DNA of 64,000 nucleotides. Origin: Candidatus Methanomethylophilus alvi Mx1201. Lineage in GTDB: Archaea > Thermoplasmatota > Thermoplasmata > Methanomassiliicoccales > Methanomethylophilaceae. Where the stretch lies: the NCBI RefSeq assembly GCF_000300255.2, contig NC_020913.1, forward strand, positions 310,001-374,000. Direction: 5' to 3'. How positions within the stretch are numbered: the stretch's first letter is position 1; each line of letters begins with the position of its first letter. Shown in pieces: positions 1 to 9,700 of this stretch. The notes below the pieces were generated by a model. The model worked only from the letters and a program-made list of their open reading frames with translations. It had not been told where the DNA came from and did no database searches. The translations under genes and the position numbers were made by a program.

Positions 1-1
1 G

Positions 2-880
2 ATAAGATTCACCGCCCCTGCGAACACATCCTCCAAAGCGATCAAAACGCTGATGTCCAGGTTCGTGAAGACCAACGAATCTCTGGATATGATTCACGAC
101 GGACATGCATATAAGGTGTGGAAGACGCAGATCGGTCTGACGGAAGCCGACAGGCTATCCGCGGACGGATCGCAGGCATACTCCTTCACGGTGTCCGGCG
201 ATGCCGGACACGGGGATGATGGTATGATCAACGCATACGTATGTTTCGATTCCAAGAAGTACTCCGACGAGGTCCAGAACCACAAGATGATGCTCAACGA
301 TCTGAAGAGGAAGGCCGCAGAGATAGAATGCAAGGATCCTGTGGCCAGGTTCAAGAAGATCGCTGGGAAGGCGATCAAACACTTCGATGTACAGGCCGAC
401 GGGAAGAAGGTGATCGTCAAGGAGAAGCAGAATTCCGTAAGCTTCGCTGAGAACCGCGCGGGAGTGTTCGTCATGTTATCCTCATCGGATCTGGACTGGT
501 CGACGGTTATGACGGCATATGACGCAAGGAGACTTACCGAACAGGCGTTCGATTTCAGCAAATCGGACGACAGGAGGCACCGTACTCCCGACAAATACAC
601 GATGATCGGACGTTCGCTGATAAAGTTCGTTTCACTGATCCTCAAATGCGAACTGTGCGCTGAGATAAGGGAATCCGGCAAACGGGAGATGTCCGTCGGT
701 CAGACTCTGGGGTACCTGAACACGATCAACTGTCTGAGTTACGGTTCTTCGTCCGCTCTTTCGGAGATATCCAAGAACTGCAGGAACATCTTCGGAATGT
801 TCGGAGTGGAAGTACCCAATGAACCCGTCTTGGGCATCGAGGTATGCGATCTGAGATGTCTCGCAACTCCCAAGGGTTGA
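2..880 (+). CDS. IS4-type transposase, C-terminal part (gene enters from the left edge)
   Basis: The frame is open from the first bases of the window, so this is the 3' part of a longer gene rather than a gene starting at the ATG at 53. The translated part contains the block YDARRLTEQAFDFSK, an exact Y-x2-R-x3-E-x6-K signature of IS4-family DDE transposases. The Glu is the third catalytic acid, so the two Asp residues must lie upstream of the window. The following stretch (GRSLIKFVSLILKCEL) resembles the hydrophobic helix that follows this signature in the IS4/IS1634 group. The gene ends in TGA and no terminal inverted repeat can be identified without the left end. Placement in the IS4 superfamily is fairly secure; the subgroup is not. 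Confidence 0.75.
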   Translation: MRFTAPANTSSKAIKTLMSRFVKTNESLDMIHDGHAYKVWKTQIGLTEADRLSADGSQAYSFTVSGDAGHGDDGMINAYVCFDSKKYSDEVQNHKMMLNDLKRKAAEIECKDPVARFKKIAGKAIKHFDVQADGKKVIVKEKQNSVSFAENRAGVFVMLSSSDLDWSTVMTAYDARRLTEQAFDFSKSDDRRHRTPDKYTMIGRSLIKFVSLILKCELCAEIRESGKREMSVGQTLGYLNTINCLSYGSSSALSEISKNCRNIFGMFGVEVPNEPVLGIEVCDLRCLATPKG

Positions 881-910
881 GTTACTTACACGCGCAGAAT
901 TTCGGTTTTA

Positions 911-1474
911 GTGGATTGCGGTACTGGTCTTGATTCTGATAATGTGATCGAGGGGATATGGAATGCATTGGACGGTCTGCGTCTTTCATGTGTTCTGCTG
1001 ACGCATTGCCATGCGGATCATTCCGGGGGACTATCATCCATCGTAAGGGAGTTCGGATGTCCTGCATATATGGGCACTCTCGATCTCGGACCATACAGTT
1101 CCAACGACCGGGATGTACTGTTCTCTCGCCAGTTGGGGGTCGAAGTGGATCCGGTCGGATGTAAGGCCCTCTCCGAAGGGGAGGTGTTCGACATAGGGGA
1201 CCACAGGCTTCGTGCCATCTCCACCCCCGGACATACCGCCGGAGGCCTATGCTTCTATGATGAGGTCACCCATAGTTTGTTCTCCGGGGATACGGTGTTC
1301 GCCAGGGGGTATGGACGTACAGATCTCCCGGGAGGCTCGACGTCCAAGTTGGCGGAATCGTTATCCAAACTGCGTAACGTAAATATCGGAATGATGTATC
1401 CTGGGCATGGACCCGCCTCTCCGGACGGCAACGAGTCTGTCAGGGAAGCGGTAAAGATGATGGAAGGATGGTAA
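911..1474 (+). pseudogene. Metallo-beta-lactamase-fold hydrolase (glyoxalase II-like), 5'-truncated
   Basis: The protein has the zinc-binding motif THCHADH (His32, His34, Asp36, His37 from the GTG), then TPGHTAGG, SGDTVFARGYGRTD and YPGHGP, the usual order of ligands in glyoxalase II-like hydrolases of thioesters or lactones. The first available start is GTG at 911, which would begin the protein directly at the DCGTG strand. Normal members have another 15-25 residues (first beta strand) before this. Upstream the same frame runs back only 30 bases, through coding-like sequence (RRISVLV), to the TGA of the transposase. The simplest reading is that the IS element cut off the 5' end of the gene. 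A functional protein from GTG 911 is possible but would lack a core strand. The 3' end is intact and lies two bases before sua5. Confidence 0.65.
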
Positions 1475-1475
1475 G

Positions 1476-2114
1476 ATGAGGGTTCTCAAGTGTGACTGTT
1501 CCAAGGGATTGAACGACAACTGCATCCAGGCAGCCATGTCTGCCGCCGAGGATATTGCTGCGGGTAATCTCATAGTCTACCCCACAGATACCGTCTACGG
1601 CATAGGGGCTGACATATACAACGAAGTAGCTGTAAAGAATCTCTATCTGGCCAAGAGAAGACCCTTCGACATGGCCCTATCCGTGGCTGTCGCCGACAGG
1701 AAGATGATGGAGTCCGTGGCGATCCTTAATGAAACCGCAGACAAGCTCATCAAGGCATTCCTGCCCGGGCCCCTCACCATCATCATAAAGAAGAATCCCG
1801 AGGTCCCGGATATCGTGACGGCCGGCTCGCAGAAGGTCGGCATCCGTATACCGGACCACCCTATTGCCTTGGAGATAGCCAGGAGGTCCGGCCCCATCGT
1901 AGCCACCTCCGCCAACATCCACTTCCAGCCGGATGCCATAGACATAGGGATGGCCACTGCGGCACTGGGTAATTCCGTCTCCACATACATCGATGCGGGC
2001 CACAGCCCCTCAGGTAAGCCCTCCACGATCATCTGGATAAAGGATAAGGAGTACGAGATCATCCGTCAGGGTCCGATAACGGAAGATATGATCAAGGAAG
2101 TATTACAATGCTGA
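1476..2114 (+). CDS. sua5: L-threonylcarbamoyladenylate synthase (Sua5/YrdC family)
   Basis: This enzyme makes threonylcarbamoyl-AMP from threonine, bicarbonate and ATP, the donor for t6A37 of ANN-decoding tRNAs, with transfer done by the KEOPS complex. The YrdC signature YPTDTVYGIG is at residues 35-44, the KRRP segment at about 60-63 and VATSANI in the C-terminal half. The 212 residues correspond to a YrdC domain with at most a short tail, without the long C-terminal Sua5 domain. Start is ATG 1476, one base after the TAA of the preceding gene. Its last seven bases overlap the start of map (ATGCTGA), so the two are translationally coupled. Confidence 0.92.
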   Translation: MRVLKCDCSKGLNDNCIQAAMSAAEDIAAGNLIVYPTDTVYGIGADIYNEVAVKNLYLAKRRPFDMALSVAVADRKMMESVAILNETADKLIKAFLPGPLTIIIKKNPEVPDIVTAGSQKVGIRIPDHPIALEIARRSGPIVATSANIHFQPDAIDIGMATAALGNSVSTYIDAGHSPSGKPSTIIWIKDKEYEIIRQGPITEDMIKEVLQC

Positions 2115-2998
2115 AAGAAGATGAGCTTGCCAAATTGCGCAAGGTCGGAGAGATATCCGGGGCCGCCAGAGAGCTCGGTATGAGCATGTGCGAGGCCGGA
2201 GTGAAGCTGTACGATGTGGCACAGGAGGTAGAGGGATATATCCGCGAGCACGGGTGCGGTCTTTCGTTCCCCTGTAACATAAGCAGGAACGAGGTCGCCG
2301 CCCATTATACTCCCTCCTGTAACGACGAGACCCGTTTCGAGATCGGAGACGTCGTAAAGATCGACTGCGGAGGAATGCTGGACGGTTTTATCGGCGACAC
2401 AGCCGGTACGGTCGAAGTCGGTACCCGCAATTATACGGACCTCATCGAGTCCGCCAAGAGGGCCAGAGATACCGTGGCCGAGTTCATCGGTGCAGGTATC
2501 CCTATCAACGAGATCGGTGCCGCCATAGAGGGCAGCGTCAAGAGGGACGGCTTCAAGGTCGTGGAGAACCTCTGCGGGCACCAGATCGACAGGTGGAACC
2601 TCCATGCAGGGTTCTCGGTGGCGCCATATGACAACGGGGACAATACCATGCTGGAGGCCGGTATGACCGTGGCCATAGAGCCCTTTGCCACCAACGGCGG
2701 AGGATATGTGGACAACGGCAAGCATGGGAACATAGTCATCCTGACCCGCGACAAGCCGTCCGGCAATCCCAAGGCGGATGAGTTCGTCACCTATGTGAAG
2801 GAGGAGTTCCCCGACTCGCCTTTTTGTGCCAGGAGTTGCGATTTCCCCGATGCGGAGAAGTGGGTGAAACTCTTGATGCGTAAAGGTATCCTCAGCGGGT
2901 TCAACGAGCTCGTGGAAATCAACGGCGGTATGGTCGCGCAGTTCGAGCATACTTTCTATATCGCCGGGAAACGTGGAGAGATAACCACCGGTCCTTGA
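2108..2998 (+). CDS. map: Methionine aminopeptidase, type II
   Basis: It removes the initiator methionine from nascent proteins in the cytoplasm, using two metal ions. Length (296 residues) fits the archaeal type II enzyme, which has a helical insert in the C-terminal half. Metal ligands are visible: Asp86 in IDCGG, Asp97 in GDTAG, a His in CGHQIDRW, a Glu in AIEPFAT and the terminal Glu in QFEHTFYI. The ATG overlaps the end of sua5, giving a two-gene housekeeping operon. It is followed directly by the promoter of tRNA-Leu. Confidence 0.95.
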   Translation: MLKEDELAKLRKVGEISGAARELGMSMCEAGVKLYDVAQEVEGYIREHGCGLSFPCNISRNEVAAHYTPSCNDETRFEIGDVVKIDCGGMLDGFIGDTAGTVEVGTRNYTDLIESAKRARDTVAEFIGAGIPINEIGAAIEGSVKRDGFKVVENLCGHQIDRWNLHAGFSVAPYDNGDNTMLEAGMTVAIEPFATNGGGYVDNGKHGNIVILTRDKPSGNPKADEFVTYVKEEFPDSPFCARSCDFPDAEKWVKLLMRKGILSGFNELVEINGGMVAQFEHTFYIAGKRGEITTGP

Positions 2999-3035
2999 AA
3001 ACACATTTAAACTGTCCCTGCATGGGGGCATATAG

Positions 3036-3121
3036 GCCGACGTAGCCGAGCTGGCCAAAGGCGGCAGACTCAAGATCTGTTCCCTAGCGGTTCACCGGTT
3101 CGAATCCGGTCGTCGGCACCA
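3036..3121 (+). tRNA. tRNA-Leu (anticodon CAA)
   Basis: The sequence folds as a class II tRNA. The acceptor GCCGACG pairs with CGTCGGC, the anticodon stem GCAGA/TCTGT encloses loop CTCAAGA with anticodon CAA, there is a long variable arm typical of leucine tRNAs, and a T arm GGTTCGAATCC. The terminal CCA is encoded (3119-3121), unlike the tRNA-His in this window. A TATA-like element (CATTTAAA, 3004-3011) lies about 28 bases before the first base, as expected for an archaeal tRNA promoter. No intron is visible. Confidence 0.95.
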
Positions 3122-3514
3122 TACTTTATTTTGATATGGACGGGTTTACGATCCGTTATCTTTGTCCTGTTTTAGTCTGTCGATGTCGATGCGAGGGAAC
3201 AAATACGAACAGGGAGATTGTTCCCGGATGTCGGATATGAAACGTAAATTCAGCACTTTGACAATTTGATTTTATTTTGGACCGGAAGGTCTGTTTTCTT
3301 CATGGATCCGGAGTCATCCGGGCTGTTGTTCAGAATCGGGATCGATAGCTGTCGCTGACATGTTATGCGTGCCTGGATGGGCCGGAGGCCCTCCAGGACC
3401 TGTTCTTCGATTGTATCGTGGCCTTGGGTATCGATCCCGACCATATCCTGCATTGATCCCCCGATTTCCGGGACTGTATCAGCGTGAGCTATCGATCCTG
3501 ATAAATAATCAATT
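3122..3514. other. Intergenic region with no convincing gene
   Basis: 393 bases between tRNA-Leu and the first TAG-containing gene. A T-rich stretch right after the tRNA (ACTTTATTTTG) could serve as its terminator. A 67-codon minus-strand frame at 3250-3453 has no recognisable motif and no promoter or ribosome binding site, so I do not call it. An AT-rich TATA-like segment (ATAAATAAT, 3501-3509) precedes the next gene. Confidence 0.5.
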
Positions 3515-4066
3515 ATGAGGTACCGAATTTACGTGAAAGGCACCAAGGTGGCATTTGCGATATTGGTCGCAGTCGTAATGTGCGTCTCGGTAGGCGTATC
3601 CTACTTCGTCCTCAGCACCTTATCGGAAAGGGACGGTTATAGCGGAGAGTACGAATATTCAATGTCTGGCACATATGATTCGGAAGGCGTATAGGGGCTG
3701 GATGCGTATGGCACTGCGGTGCTGGAGTTCAAGGAGGAGTCCGACTTGTATCGTGTGTACCGTATCGACTTCTTCCTTTCATACGGGAACTCGGACGGGT
3801 CCGTGTCCGGAGACATGGAGCCTTTCGGAACAGGCATAGTCTTCGGCAGGGATGGTGTGCCGGTCGGTCTCGACCATGTCGGAAGGGATGATGTTCCAGA
3901 CGGTGAAACGGGGACCGTTTCCACCGACGTATATGTGTCATCCGACGGGACCTATCAATACACGTTCCACGTCGGCGAGAAGTGTCGCATATGGAAGGTC
4001 TCCGTGCAGACCTCCGACCAGGCATATTCGGAGACCGGGACGAGACTCTCCGTATCGGGTACCTGA
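3515..4066 (+). CDS. Small membrane-anchored secreted protein with an in-frame TAG (possible pyrrolysine at residue 60)
   Basis: The frame starting at ATG 3515 has one internal TAG at 3692-3694 (codon 60) and otherwise continues to TGA at 4064-4066, giving 183 residues if TAG is read. Residues 10-35 form one hydrophobic helix (VAFAILVAVVMCVSVGVSYF), a signal anchor. The rest is hydrophilic and Tyr/Ser/Gly-rich, as in beta-rich extracytoplasmic domains, with the same composition before and after the TAG. An alternative start is GTG 3533, which sits better relative to the TATA-like element. I do not recognise the family. If TAG terminated, the product would be a 59-residue peptide. As no other gene here ends in TAG and two conserved genes also contain it, read-through with pyrrolysine is the favoured reading. 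A plain nonsense mutation is possible. Confidence 0.6.
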
Positions 4067-4110
4067 CAGGATGTCCGGGCCCCCATCCTTCGATCTCCTT
4101 CCGGTGTGCC

Positions 4111-4263
4111 ACTCTTTTTATATTATAATAGAATCCGACTCTTTACGTAAACTCAGGACCCGCTCCGCATATCGGGGTGAAAACTGAGAGCGCATCCCTG
4201 CGGGGAATTGGCGCTTGAGCCTTCCTTCCGGAAACGGAGGGAACATTTACGGAGGAATGAACA
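4111..4263 (+). promoter_or_regulatory. Promoter and leader of the rps13-rps4-rps11-rpoD operon
   Basis: A strong TATA-like run (TTTTTATATTATAATAG, about 4111-4127) would place the transcription start near 4145, giving a leader of almost 120 bases, unusual in this window where most first genes look leaderless. The leader ends with a clear ribosome binding site (GGAGG at 4251-4255, seven to eight bases before the ATG). It contains a possible stem (CCTTCC with GGAGGG around 4220-4242). Autoregulation by a ribosomal protein of the operon is conceivable but is inference. Confidence 0.6.
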
Positions 4264-4794
4264 ATGGCAGCACCTAAAGCAGCTAACGCAAAGCCTGAGG
4301 CCGCACCCGCCGACAAGAAGAAGGGGGGCAAGAAGGCTTCGGCAAAGACCGAGGACGAGAATTTCAACTACATCGTCCGTATTGCAAACAGCGATATCGA
4401 CGGACTTAAACACACCGTCATCGGACTCCAGAGCATCAAAGGGGTCGGAAAGAGGGTATCGCAGATCATTGTCAAGAGGGCCGGAATCGATGGATCCCTG
4501 AAGATCGGATCCCTTTCCGACGAGCAGATCGCAGACCTCGAGAAGCTCGTCCTGAGCTACGTCGAGTACGCTCCCTCCTGGGCAATCAACCGCCAGATGG
4601 ATTACGAGTCCGGAGCGGACATGCACCTTTTCGGGAACGACCTCAACATCCTCCAGGAGGATGACATCAACAGGATGAAGATGATCCGCAGCTATCGCGG
4701 CATCAGGCACGACACCAACCACAAGGTAAGGGGACAGAGGACCAGGTCCAACGGAAGGAAGGGCCTCGCAGTCGGAGTCCAGAAGAAATCCTGA
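4264..4794 (+). CDS. rps13: 30S ribosomal protein S13
   Basis: S13 sits in the head of the small subunit and contacts P-site tRNA and the large subunit. The body from about residue 35 matches archaeal S13, including GLQSIKGVGKRVSQ in the helix-two-turn-helix region and the basic C-terminal tail with RGQRTRSNGRKG. The first 33 residues are an Ala/Lys/Pro-rich extension that most archaeal S13 proteins (about 150 residues) lack; the start is supported by the GGAGG site. First gene of the S13-S4-S11-RpoD operon, whose order is conserved in Archaea. Confidence 0.95.
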   Translation: MAAPKAANAKPEAAPADKKKGGKKASAKTEDENFNYIVRIANSDIDGLKHTVIGLQSIKGVGKRVSQIIVKRAGIDGSLKIGSLSDEQIADLEKLVLSYVEYAPSWAINRQMDYESGADMHLFGNDLNILQEDDINRMKMIRSYRGIRHDTNHKVRGQRTRSNGRKGLAVGVQKKS

Positions 4795-4804
4795 GGTGAT
4801 TTGA

Positions 4805-5455
4805 ATGGGAGATCCTAAATTTTCAAGAAAGACCTATGACACCCCTTCCCACCCTTGGCAGGGCGAGAGGATAAAGGCAGAGAACGAGACCGTCCGCCAG
4901 TTCGGACTGAAGAACAAGACCGAGGTCTGGAAGGCCGAGACCATGCTCAGGAACTTCAGGAAGCAGTCCAGAGAGCTCCAGGCACGTCTCAGGGCCGGAG
5001 ACGCTCAGGCCAAGATCGAGTCCGATGCACTTCTTGCGAAGTGCTCCCGCCTCGGAATCCTCCCCGTCACCGGAGGGGACCTCAACATGATCCTCGTCCT
5101 GAAGGACGAAGACATCCTCAGCAGGCGTCTGCAGACCGTCGTGTTCCAGAAGGGACTCGCCACCACCATCAGGCAGGCAAGGCAGCTCATCAACCACGGA
5201 CACATCTTCGTGGACGGACACAAGGTCACCGTTCCCGGATACCTCGTCCTCAGGGAAGAGGAGGGCTCCGTGGCATACAACCCCGCATCCCCGTTCACCG
5301 ACGAGAACCACCCCATGAGGGCCTCCGGACAGGGATCGGAAGCACGCGAGGCGGCCAGAGAGGAAGCCAGGGCAAGGGCAGAGGCCGAGGATGCGGCGGC
5401 AGCTAAGGCCGACGCGGAAGAGGCCGGAATCACTGTAGAGGACGGTGCTAACTGA
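4805..5455 (+). CDS. rps4: 30S ribosomal protein S4
   Basis: S4 is a primary 16S rRNA-binding assembly protein. The S4 RNA-binding fold is visible around residues 100-150 ([18 protein letters not shown], then [16 protein letters not shown]). Archaeal S4 is usually about 180 residues; this one has 216 because of a C-terminal tail of some 38 residues rich in Ala, Glu and Arg. The gene starts ten bases after rps13 with GAGGTGA as ribosome binding site and overlaps rps11 by one base (TGATG). Confidence 0.95.
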   Translation: MGDPKFSRKTYDTPSHPWQGERIKAENETVRQFGLKNKTEVWKAETMLRNFRKQSRELQARLRAGDAQAKIESDALLAKCSRLGILPVTGGDLNMILVLKDEDILSRRLQTVVFQKGLATTIRQARQLINHGHIFVDGHKVTVPGYLVLREEEGSVAYNPASPFTDENHPMRASGQGSEAREAAREEARARAEAEDAAAAKADAEEAGITVEDGAN

Positions 5456-5841
5456 TGACTGCAAAATGGGGAATCGCTAACATCTACGCGAGCTACAACA
5501 ACATTATGATCACCCTCACCGACATCACTGGGGCCGAGACCCTGGCGAAGGTCACCGGTGGAATGATCGTCAAGCAGGCGAAGGACGAGTCCTCGCCCTA
5601 TGCGGCCCAGAAGGCCGCCGAGAGGATCGCCGAGATCGCCGCCGAGAAAGAGATCACCGGTATCCACGTCAAGGTAAGGGCTCCCGGAGGAAACAGGTCC
5701 ACCTCTCCCGGACCCGGTGCTCAGGCCGCCATCCGTGCCCTCGCCCGTGCCGGTCTCAAGATCGGACGCATCGAGGACGTCACTCCCATACCGCACGACG
5801 GTACCAAGCCTAAGGGTGGACGCAGGGGACGCAGGGTCTGA
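5455..5841 (+). CDS. rps11: 30S ribosomal protein S11
   Basis: S11 lies on the platform of the small subunit and helps shape the mRNA exit region. The 128 residues match the family throughout: [12 protein letters not shown] near the N terminus, the glycine-rich [16 protein letters not shown] segment and the basic C-terminal GGRRGRRV. Its ATG overlaps the rps4 stop by one base. It is followed after 12 bases, with an AGGAGG site, by rpoD. Confidence 0.96.
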   Translation: MTAKWGIANIYASYNNIMITLTDITGAETLAKVTGGMIVKQAKDESSPYAAQKAAERIAEIAAEKEITGIHVKVRAPGGNRSTSPGPGAQAAIRALARAGLKIGRIEDVTPIPHDGTKPKGGRRGRRV

Positions 5842-5853
5842 GGAGGACTGGTC

Positions 5854-6696
5854 ATGCAGATCGAGATTGTCGAGATGGAGGACAGGAAGGCTAAGTTCAT
5901 CCTGAAGAACTCCTCGCCTGCAATGGCGAACGCACTCAGGCGCACCATGATCCAGGACATCCCAAAGATGGCGATCGACAAGGTGGAGTTCCACCTCGGT
6001 CCCATCATGCAGGACGACAAAGAGTACGAGAGCGTCACTTCCCTGTTCGACGAGGTAATCGCCCACAGGCTCGGGATGATCCCCGTACCCACCGACTACG
6101 ACCAGTTCACTTTCCAGGACAAGTGCGAGTGCGGCGGCGAAGGCTGCCCGCACTGCACCATCATGTACAGCATCAACAAGGTCGGGCCCGGCACCGTCTA
6201 TTCCGGTGACCTCGTCCCTCTCGGGGACAACACCCTGAAGGTGAAGGACGAGTTCATCCCGGTCGTCGAGCTCACCGACAACCAGGCGGTCCTGATCTAT
6301 GCGACGGCCGTCATGGGTACCGCGAAGAAGCATGTCAAATGGCAGGCCGCATTCGGTGTCGGATACTCTTACGAGCCCATCATCGAGATAGACCCGGCTT
6401 TGGCATCCGATCCCGATACTCTCAAGGCCGCTGAGCTCTGCCCCGGACTGTTCGAGGTCAAGGACGGAAAGCTTGTCGTTGCCGACAAGTGGAAGGCCGT
6501 CAACTTCGGAAGCACCGCCATGCAGGATCCGATACCCAAGGGCGCCATCAAGGTGACTTGGAACGAGAACAATTTCCTGTTCAAGTTCGAGACCGACGGT
6601 TCCCTTACCGCCAGGCAGGTCCTCGACAAAGCCGTCGAGATCCTGAAGGCCGAGGCTGACGAGTTCTCTGCCCAGGTCGATGCTCTGGCACAGTGA
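5854..6696 (+). CDS. rpoD: DNA-directed RNA polymerase subunit D
   Basis: Subunit D (homologue of bacterial alpha and eukaryotic Rpb3) forms the assembly platform of archaeal RNA polymerase with subunit L. The N-terminal alpha-like dimerisation segment SPAMANALRRTMI is at about residues 24-36. A cysteine-rich insert CECGGEGCPHC at about residues 91-101 corresponds to the Fe-S/zinc-binding domain 3 found in many archaeal D subunits. Length 280 is normal for a D subunit that has this domain. Last gene of the operon, followed by a hairpin terminator. Confidence 0.95.
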   Translation: MQIEIVEMEDRKAKFILKNSSPAMANALRRTMIQDIPKMAIDKVEFHLGPIMQDDKEYESVTSLFDEVIAHRLGMIPVPTDYDQFTFQDKCECGGEGCPHCTIMYSINKVGPGTVYSGDLVPLGDNTLKVKDEFIPVVELTDNQAVLIYATAVMGTAKKHVKWQAAFGVGYSYEPIIEIDPALASDPDTLKAAELCPGLFEVKDGKLVVADKWKAVNFGSTAMQDPIPKGAIKVTWNENNFLFKFETDGSLTARQVLDKAVEILKAEADEFSAQVDALAQ

Positions 6697-6732
6697 TACT
6701 GTCGCTGGAAAAACCTAAAACACATTCAAGCT

Positions 6733-6761
6733 CCGGCCATTCGGCCGGGGCATTCCTTTTT
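6733..6761 (+). terminator. Hairpin terminator after rpoD
   Basis: CCGGCC (6733-6738) and GGCCGG (6743-6748) form a stem with loop ATTC, followed by a T-rich stretch ending in CCTTTTT. It lies between the convergent rpoD and polC genes. Confidence 0.7.
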
Positions 6762-6790
6762 CATAGGATGCAGATGTGCCAGATGCAATC

Positions 6791-9700
6791 TCACATGAAA
6801 TCCGTGAGTTTGCATTTTCTGACTTTATCGTTGTTGAATAGCGAGTTCATACTCGTCTCGATTATCTGGATCCTCTGTTTCGTATAATCGTCGAGGTCGT
6901 ATTTCTCGCAGACCTTCTTCGATACTTCGAGGTACTTCCTGACAGATGCCTCGTGTACGGTAAGGTTCAGTTTGTTTCCGCATTTGCATACGCCTTTCAG
7001 CGGGACCCTGCGGTACTTGTTTCCGCATTTGACGCATCTCACACCTTGTGTAGCAAAACTCCTCAGATTTCCGATCATATCCGGCATGAAGTGTTTGTTG
7101 ATGACCTTCATGGCAACATCCCTGGCATCTACCGCACGGCACTTCATGCCGAGTTCCAGCTGTGCCGTCATCTTATCGGTCATCGACCCCAACGTGGTGT
7201 ATGCGGACTCTTTGGGTCCCTCGGATATGTCGTACGTGTCATGGGTGAATCCAAGTCCCTCGTATTGGTAAGGAGTACCTATGCGGCCTCCTACCAGGTC
7301 CATCTTCTTCTCGATCTCCTTGGGGTCCTTCATGTCCATGGCCGCATAATACAGGTCCAAGGGGTACGCCCTGAGGCAGTCCACGTTATGGGCCTCTTTG
7401 TCGATCTCGTTGGGATCCAGCCTGGTGGTGAGGACCAGCGGGCAATCCATGAGTCCTCCTCTCCTGTCGGGGAGGAAGATCCTCGAGAAGTTCAGCAATG
7501 CGTCGAGTGCCAGGATGATGCAGTCCTCGTCTCCGTCGCAGTTCCTTCTCTTGGAGGCGTGATAGAAAGGATGTCCGTAGCATCCGCGTACGCTGCTGTA
7601 TCCGATGATCCTGCACAGGATACATCCGGACGTGTGCGGAGCGAGACCGAAGACCAGTTTCCCGATCAGGTCGTGTCTGTCTTTGGCATCGTAGAAACGC
7701 GGAAGGTGGTATATCTTCTCCAGTTCGTCATCGATGAATCCGGCGACACGGGCCATATAATCTCCGCAGTCTTTCGCAGGGATGACGTCCTGGCACTTCA
7801 GTTCCACGATCTGGTCGGGGTCCGTAAGGGGGTTTCCGTTCCAGTCGTGCGTATATCCCAGTTCGTGAGCCTTTTCGATATCGAGGCCGATCTCGCGCGG
7901 TTTGAAGTGTGTCAGCGGGATATCGGTCATATCGTAGCGGATGGTCCCGTCCCTGAAGATGGATATGTCGTGCTTCCTTCTCAGGATGCCTTTCTCGAGT
8001 AACTCCGGGGTCTTGGTATGGGAGGTCAGTTTGTCCTCGCATCTGAGCGATTCCTTCCCTTCGTTCTCTCCCAGGGCCTTCAGGGCATCCCTGTATTCCT
8101 TGACTATGTCTACTGTGACGGTGGCGGAACCGCCGTCCGCAGGTTTGGCCTTATCGTACGGGATGGTATGGGCGTCGCATTCCCTGCACCAGCAGAGGCA
8201 GGTCTCCTTACCGCATACGGGGCAGCGGCGGGCACCCATCTCCACATGCAGGGCGCTGGCGGGTTTGTCCTTGTGCAGGTTGGGGTCGCTTAGCGATTTG
8301 ATGGCGGAGGTCGTATCCCTTACGGGGTTGTCCTTCCCATCCACGACCTCTCCCAAGGCGAACAGGGCCTGCACCAACGGGGATCCGGCCCTTTCCTTGG
8401 CCTTCTCGGGACGTCCCATCCTGGTCCCCACGCGGGTCATGGCCCTCGCCATGACCTTATATCCGGCGGCGGCGCTGACGGCACTCAGGGGGTCTTCTCC
8501 TCCGAACTCCCCTCTCTTGGAGACGGTCTTCCCGTCGTATGAAAGACCCAGACAGTCGATCATAGGTTCGGTGTACAGAGGGTCGATGATCACTCTGGAT
8601 CCCCTTACCTTATGCAGGGCACCGAGGTCTTCGAGGATCTTCTTCACGGATGTGTCCTTGGTCTCGTCCTGTGGGACCGGAGACCTGTCGAGAGGTACGC
8701 AGATGCTGCCTTCGGAGACACATCCCTCCTCTGCTATGAAATCGCGGAGGCGGGAAAGTCTCTCCACCTCCACATCGGACCAGTATAGGTTGAATTTCGG
8801 GTGCAGTGCGACGCCCAACTGAGCCGACATCTCCTTGGAGCGGGCATAAGTGGGGTCCTTCCAGTCGTCCGGGAGTACATCGTCGTTTTTGGCCAGGATC
8901 TCTTCGCGATGCCATTCCAAGGGGTATCCCGAGGGGACCAGGACGTGGTTGTTCTCGCAGAACTCTCCGTAGGGGATGAGTATCTCCCCGTTATCGACGA
9001 CCTCGGCCACGGCCGCCTTGACCTTCAGATACTCCTCCTTGGTCCCGCAATACACGAGGTCTCCGTTCTTCAAGAGGACTGTAGGTCCTTCTATGGTGTC
9101 CACCGGGGTGACGACGCACGCCTTCCCCGGTCTTTCGATCTTCAACTGCGTCCCTATGGCCATGAATTCGTCCATGGCGTACATGCTGGCGGGATTGTAT
9201 GCCAGGGATGCCAGACCGGATGTCCTGGCTCTTCCGTAGCGCAGTCTGAACCCTCCGACACGGCAGGGGTGTCCGAATATCGGGCGCCCCGCCACCATGT
9301 CCTTGAGATACTTGTACGCAGGCTCGACGACCTTCTTCTTGTTCTTGTCGTCGGTGTCCACGGCCTTGTGCATGTCCAGGTATTTGCCGATGAATTCCCA
9401 TCCTTTTATGCCCAGTTTGTCCACGTGCTTCTTCAGTTTGGATGCCTTGAGGCACATACCTTCGGCGACGACCAGACATGCCCCTCCCCTCACCCTGTTG
9501 GTCTCTATGCGGGGGAGGTCTCTGAATCCGGATATCTCCGTCTGCTCGGTCCCTTCTCCGTCGACCATGACGGGGCACTCGCTGACGATGGTCCTTATCT
9601 CCTCCGACGTAGGGGTGAACTGAAGGTGCTGGCACTGTTTGTACAGGGGGATCTCCTCGTCGAATCTGGCGATCTCCCCTTCGGTCGGGATGTATTTGCC

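Noticed and set aside
2066..3073. 335-codon minus-strand frame opposite map
   Set aside because: Antisense to an obvious methionine aminopeptidase, extends into tRNA-Leu and shows no family resemblance.
3250..3453. 67-codon minus-strand frame in the gap after tRNA-Leu
   Set aside because: No ribosome binding site, promoter, motif or neighbour; such lengths are expected by chance.
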